Shown in pieces: positions 59,156 to 64,000 of a DNA stretch of 64,000 nucleotides (position 1 is the stretch's first letter; every line of letters starts with the position of its first letter). This DNA comes from Rhynchospora pubera. Its lineage: Eukaryota > Streptophyta > Magnoliopsida > Poales > Cyperaceae. A model generated the notes under the pieces. The model was not told the DNA's origin. It saw only the letters and a program-made list of their open reading frames with translations, and ran no database searches. The stretch is taken from NCBI GenBank assembly GCA_028095005.1, contig CM051459.1:312792513-312856512 (forward strand), read 5' to 3'. A program made the position numbers and the translations under genes.

Positions 59156-60463
59156 ATGGCTGGTGTCATAAATCCAAGGAATCCCAAGCGCCCTAGGGAT
59201 GAAGGTAGTTCCTCCGTTCAGAGCGCGCCACCTTCCAAGCCTAATTGGTCATATGACCCAGGCAACCGTTATCTATTCCGAGATGACGAAGCTTTTGAGT
59301 GTTATCAAGGTAATATTGGTGAAGGGGAGCGTGAAGTTTCCACCTGCTTTTTCTTTCATCCTCAGGGGCGTTTCACCACCCCTTACATGAATTTAATAAC
59401 AGGGTGGCTTAACGCCTGGAGCCTCCATGGCTTGTCAAGGCTTGATACCCCTTACCATCCGGATATCACCAAGTTATTTTATGCTAATCTCCGCGTCACC
59501 TTTGACCACTATGGCATCCCTTCTGCCTCTTCCTATCTCTTCGGCAGGCTCTTTCACATAGGGGTTGAGGATTTGGCTGACGTGATTGGTGCCACAGATA
59601 CTTTAACTGGCTTGTCGGTTTATGCCTTCGGTAGTTGGCCCCGTGAGCAAGGGACATACCGGGGTCACCGTGAGTGGTTCAAGATACCCAGGTCCGAGGC
59701 AGGTTCTGAACCGGTCTCTACTACGCATTTGCCTACGCTTCACCGGTAGTTTTGTTGTTTGTGTGTTTTTTGGTCTTGTTTGTTTTTTTTTTGTTTGCTA
59801 TCGAAGGATAGGTTTATAACTATGGAGTTTATATGTTCCTTTTCAAGTTACTTTTCTTGGTTATCAACTACATCCTTTTTCCCTCAGGGTGAATTATCAG
59901 ATTTGACTCGCCCAGGGACTTTGTACTACCTTCGCCTACTACTCCTTAAACGCGGCAAATCTAATCTTCCTAGTCTCATCCTCCAAAATATGCATCATGT
60001 TACGAGGTTTCCCAAGGGTCATTTGCCTTATGGGAACTTAATCGAGGCCTTGATGGAGCGGGCTCAGATTCCATTGCCTGAGATGCTGTGGGGGAATCCG
60101 ATCACTGAGCGGCTTATCCTGTACCCGCGCAACCTGCTCTTGGATCTGACTTCCTTCGGGTGGGTGGAGATGGTTCATGGTACTCTGATCCCTGACCCCA
60201 ACTACCCGGTGAACAGTCATATCCTTCATAGGTTTGCTGCTGTGAATCAGTATAGTCCGGTAAGAGAGGCTTCTCCCCCTTCTCCAGATGGCTCAGCCAT
60301 TGAAGAATCTTTTCCACTCCAGGAACACATAGACCAGCGCTTTAGGGAGCTGGATCAGCGACTGGAGAATGTCGAGACGGTGCTTCAGTCAATTCATACC
60401 ACCTTAGAGACCTTTGCAGGGACGATGGCCGCAGCTCAGGCGCCTCCAGTGCCTCCGATATGA
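59156..60463 (+). CDS. Antisense gene of copy B, 'putative plant transposon protein' type, about 401 residues
   Basis: Exon 1 is 59156-59745 (donor GT at 59746) and exon 2 is 59848-60463 (acceptor AG at 59846-59847); joined they are open throughout. Exon 1 carries KLFYANLRVTFD and GRLFHIGVEDLADVIGA; exon 2 carries LPSLILQNMHHVTRFPKGHL, LPYGNLIEALMERAQ and a C-terminal coiled-coil-like RFRELDQRLENVETV with a Pro/Ala tail. No signal peptide, membrane span or catalytic motif was seen, so it is not an env protein. It runs against gag-pol. Compared with copy A, the acceptor is shifted by one base and a one-base insertion just before PQGEL restores the frame, changing about twelve residues. Splicing is predicted from sequence only. 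Confidence 0.7.
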
Positions 60464-61783
60464 AGAAGTCTCGGATGTTTGATCATTTGGTTTTGTTGTT
60501 TCATTGCTTCGTTTTGTATGTTCTTTTTGTTGTTGTTCAAATTGTGGTAATTTTGGATTGTTTGTGTCTGGTATTTTGATTTTATGGTTTGATTAGGGCA
60601 ATTTGGAGACCTAATAACTCTTGGTATGTTGATCTTGGTTTATGGACATTTATTGAGGTTTATTAGTGATTTGTTTTAGATTGTCATAGATAGCGACATC
60701 AGGTATCGCTAGTGGGACAGATATTTGGTTATTCTCCCTGCTCTTTGGTTACGGCAACAAGGAACATACCGGTGGGATTTGTCTATTCTACATTGTTACC
60801 AAGGCACGACACGCGGTGGGATTTTGTGCATCATTTTTTTGTTGGTTGTTTTTGGCACGGTGATAAGGGACGTACCGTCGGGATTTATCTGTTCCATATC
60901 ACTCTTTTGATGTGGCGAGATGGGGTTTTCTCCTGGCTCTTTGGGTACGGCAGCTAGGAACATACCGTAGTCGGTGGTTTAAGGCCCAACACGACCATGG
61001 GCCCCTCTGGGTATTAGGATTTATGAGGCCTATTCCTTGACATGGTTGGCGGACATCAGCCGTGATATTTTCCGTTTTCAGAGGGGCTTTCAGGTTTGGT
61101 TTGGTCTTAATTTTTTTGAGGTAGGTTTCGGCGAGGATTACATTTTGAGCAGACAGGTTGTCTCCTCAATTTGTGACTGTTGAGGACGTGGTTTTGACTA
61201 ATCCCATGGTAAGTTTCACCGTTTGTGTCTTAATTTAGAGTTCAAGACACAGAACTTTTGTTCATCCTTTAGTTCGGTGACATGAACAGGCACCTAGTAC
61301 TTTGTTTTAGGGACAAAGCACAAGACTTTTCAGGGTCGTATTTTGGGGTGTAGGCCATTTGTAAAGGAAATGTTCTATGAATGTCCTTAAGGACAGAACA
61401 TTCCTTTTACCTTGGCCTGGTGGGACAGAATGTTTTGTGTATATTTTAGAAGTTTTGGATTTTGGACTTCGAAATTTATTTATTTTTTGTTTAGGAGTTT
61501 GAGAATATTTAGGGGTATTTGGTTTTAATCTTTTATTTGAGCCATATTTTAGCTTGGTCAAGTTTCTTTCGGTCATATGCCTTTGGAATAAGATATATTT
61601 TTGTTGGACTTGGATTTTATTTAGGATTTCGACTTAAGGTCATTTTAGGAAATTTTGAAGGGTTTATTTTAGTTAAAGGTTAATTTATTACTTTAGGGTT
61701 TTGGCTCAGGAATGCTCCATAGTGGTCAAAAGAACGGAGCACCCTGTCGAGCTTTGACCCGGTGGGACGTGAGAGATTTTTAC
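60464..61783. other. Non-coding stretch between antisense gene and integrase, copy B
   Basis: It holds the same two diverged repeats as copy A: around GGAACATACCG (60732-60778 and 60929-60980) and around GGTGGGAC (about 61370-61435 and 61710-61775). No gene was recognised. Confidence 0.5.
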
Positions 61784-63210
61784 CTAAGTGAAGAGGTGGT
61801 TGACCTCCTCGCAATTATCTGCCCAGTCGGTTTGTTGGCTGCTCTTCCTTTGACTTTGGTGGGCTGTGGGAACGTCGGGGTAGTTTTGTCCATAATATTT
61901 CTTCAGGTATCTCCCATTTATGGAGGAGACAGGATGTTTTCCATTTGAGTCTGCAAGTAGGTAGGCTCCGCCTTCATATGCTTGTTCTATGACATAGGGG
62001 CCTTCCCAATTTGGCGCAAATTTGGGACCATGGTGTCGGCCGAGGATAGGTCGCCTCAAAACCAATACTAGTTCTCCTTTCTTAAACGTTCTAGGTCTTG
62101 ATAGCTTTTCATAAGCTCGCGTCATTCTGGCTTGATATAACTCCAAGTTTTGTTGGGCTGCCAGTCTCCTTTCATCCATTCCGTCCAACTCTTGCAACCT
62201 TAGTTGCGTTTGTTTAGTCAGAGGGATTTGTGCTGCCATGGCTATTCTCATTGACGGGAGCTCTACCTCGATTGGTAGGACTGCTTCTGCCCCATACACT
62301 AAAGAATAGGGTGTGGCTTGGGTTGCTGTTTTATGGGTGATGCGGTATGCCCACAATGCTTCATGCAGTTTCTCATGCCAGTTTCTTTGATTATCTCCAA
62401 TGATTTTGCGAAGGATCTTGATCAATGTTTTGTTGAAAGCCTCTGCTAGTCCATTGGCTCTTGGGTTGTAGATGGAGGAATATCTCCATTCAATTTTGTG
62501 TTTATCGGCGAAGGCATCAATTTTGGCATTCTTGAAGGTCGTCCCGTTGTCAGAAATTACTTTCTTTGGATTCCCATATCTATAAAGGACCTGAGTGGTG
62601 AAGAACCTGACCACATCAGAGGCCTTAATTTCACGGTATGACCTGGCTTCGGCCCATTTGGAGAAGTAATCCGTGGCTGCCAATATGAAGCGGTGCCCAT
62701 TTGAAGCTGGTGGGTCAATGGGACCTATGATATCTGTTCCCCAGATTTCGAAAGGCCATGATACCACTGTTGGATGCAGCACATTTGGGTGTTGGTGTAT
62801 GAAATCTCCATGAATCTGGCACATATGGCATCGTCTGGAGAAGTTTTCGCAGTCGTTAATCATGGTGGGCCAATAATAGCCCATCAGTTTGATTTGCACT
62901 CGCATCCGAGAGCCCGATTGGTGGGCTCCGCATACTCCCGAGTGAATTTCTTGCATAACTTGGTGGGCTTCGGTTTTCGATATACATCTAAGCCATGATC
63001 CTTCATAAGATCTCCAATAAAGGGTATTGTTCACGTACACGAACCTTAGGGCCCTTTTTCTGATTTGTTCCCTAATGGCCTTGTTCACAGGTAATTTTCC
63101 TTGTTGGAAGTAGTCGAGAAAGGGTTGTCTCCAGTCTTCTTGGTTCGAACCCTCAGTTGTCATGACTTGTGTGATTTCCCTCCATTCTTTTTCCTGTTCT
63201 CTTTCAAGTG
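61784..63210 (-). CDS. Copy B integrase, uninterrupted
   Basis: The HHCC finger, the catalytic Asp-Asp-Glu triad (GTDIIGP, ISDNGTTF, NGLAEAFNK) and the C-terminal GPKFAPNWEGPYV module are all in one frame, with YNPRANG intact. It is the C-terminal part of a polyprotein rather than a free-standing gene, so no start codon of its own is expected. A 5-base deletion at 63210/63211 relative to copy A disconnects it from the RNase H frame. The open frame continues to 63361 only by reading the wrong frame of the RNase H linker. Confidence 0.85.
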
Positions 63211-64000
63211 ATGTCAGTAAACAGGGTTCCCTCTTCCTCGTTTCTTTCCAGCGGGAGACAAGGGGACAAGGATCTCCTGCGATGGACAAGGACTTGGATT
63301 TCTTCGTGACTCGGGTCACTGAGTTCATTAGCCAATCTAGCCAATGCATCTGCTTTGCCATTCAGAGACCTTGGGACTTTCTGGAAGGTAATATATGTAA
63401 ATTTGGCCATCAACTCAAGGGCCTTCTCATGGTATTTGACCAATTCTGGTTTTCTTATTTTGAAGAGGCCTTTGATTTGACTCAGGATGAGCTGAGAATC
63501 TCCATAGACTTCCAACCGCTCAATACCCATTTGAAGAGCAATTTCAAGTCCAGCTATCAGGGCCTCATATTCAGCTTCGTTGTTTGTGCATGGTTCGGTT
63601 AGGCTTAGGGCATGTCGGAGAATGCCTTTCTCTGGGGTGACAAACACCAACCCTACACCGGCTTGTCGTTTTGGTAAGTTTGGTTTGACTGCTAGTTGAA
63701 TGGAGGATGATCCATCGAAGTATAGCTTCCAGCAAGTTTTATTTTCCTCTACCTGCATAGCCTCCTCATCAGGGAAGTCGCATGCTAGCGGGGAGTCATC
63801 AGGTATAGGATGAGCAGCTAGGAAATCGGCTAATGCTTGTCCTTTAATGGCCTTTTGGGGCCCATATGTTATATCAAATTCCATTAGAGCCACCGCCCAC
63901 CTTGCCAGCCTTCCAGTAAGCATAGGTCGGGTCATGAGGTACTTCAATGGGTCGGTTTTAGAGATTAATGTGACTTTATGGGCTAACATGTAATGCCTGA
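63211..64000 (-). pseudogene. Copy B RNase H region, cut by window end
   Basis: It contains TDPLKYLMTRPMLTGRLARW and the archaeal-type RNase H with LYFDGSSS, TNNEAEYEALIAGL, VYGDSQLI and KADALARLA. It ends out of frame (TLFTDIT then stop) because of the 5-base deletion at 63210/63211. The rest of pol lies beyond the window. Confidence 0.85.

Larger units (their letters stand above)
52049..64000 (-). mobile_element. Giant Tat-type Gypsy element, copy B (partial, runs off the window)
   Basis: The 3' LTR, antisense gene, integrase and the RNase H part lie in the window; RT, gag-protease and 5' LTR would lie beyond 64000. It is collinear with copy A at 28603-34140 with a few percent of differences. 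Confidence 0.9.

Noticed and set aside
61784..63361. A 525-residue integrase with a natural start at 63361
   Set aside because: The first ~50 residues are the RNase H linker read out of frame because of the 5-base deletion at 63210/63211.

Overview
The window looks like nuclear DNA of a flowering plant. It holds an intron-containing GDSL esterase/lipase pseudogene of plant type, a plant L1-type LINE, several MITEs, a Copia gag relic and a tandem array of very long Ty3/Gypsy elements with Tat-lineage features. No cellular gene appears intact. The species cannot be named from this sequence.

Left part (1-13.6 kb): host-like DNA broken up by old elements. A candidate Copia-type LTR lies at 442-1011. 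A minus-strand GDSL lipase pseudogene can be followed over five exons (about 1243-5648). Its introns carry at least six related hairpin elements and long TA runs, and a Tourist-like fragment cuts its last exon. Then come a 5'-truncated, frame-broken LINE (6203-9968) interrupted by a CACTA-ended hairpin MITE (6397-6857), an AT-rich stretch with a Tourist-like MITE (11448-11678), and a decayed Copia gag relic (about 12640-13605, minus).

Right part (13.6-64 kb): at least three copies of one giant Gypsy element, all transcribed toward lower coordinates. From right to left they are copy B (internal part 58467-64000, running off the window, with 3' LTR 52049-58466), copy A (5' LTR 45644-52038, internal 28603-45643, 3' LTR 22585-28602) and copy C (sharing LTR 22585-28602 as its 5' LTR, internal part truncated at 13606). 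The LTRs are about 6.0-6.4 kb. Copies C and A share a single LTR. The LTRs of A and B are joined head to tail through only 10 bases, and these are exactly the extra terminal bases expected on unintegrated cDNA ends.

Each element encodes, in sense (minus) direction, an unusually large gag-protease ORF (3,396 codons, uninterrupted in A, broken many times in C), then reverse transcriptase, a degenerate RNase H, a second archaeal-type RNase H and integrase. The pol part of A carries four breaks. Between pol and the 3' LTR lies an antisense (plus-strand) gene with its own TATA box and an apparent intron. Its product (about 401 residues in B) resembles the 'putative plant transposon protein' family. 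The giant gag contains four divergent modules spaced about 130 residues apart, between gag proper and protease, that I cannot assign to a known family. These modules, the LTR-LTR junction and the antisense gene are the most interesting items here.
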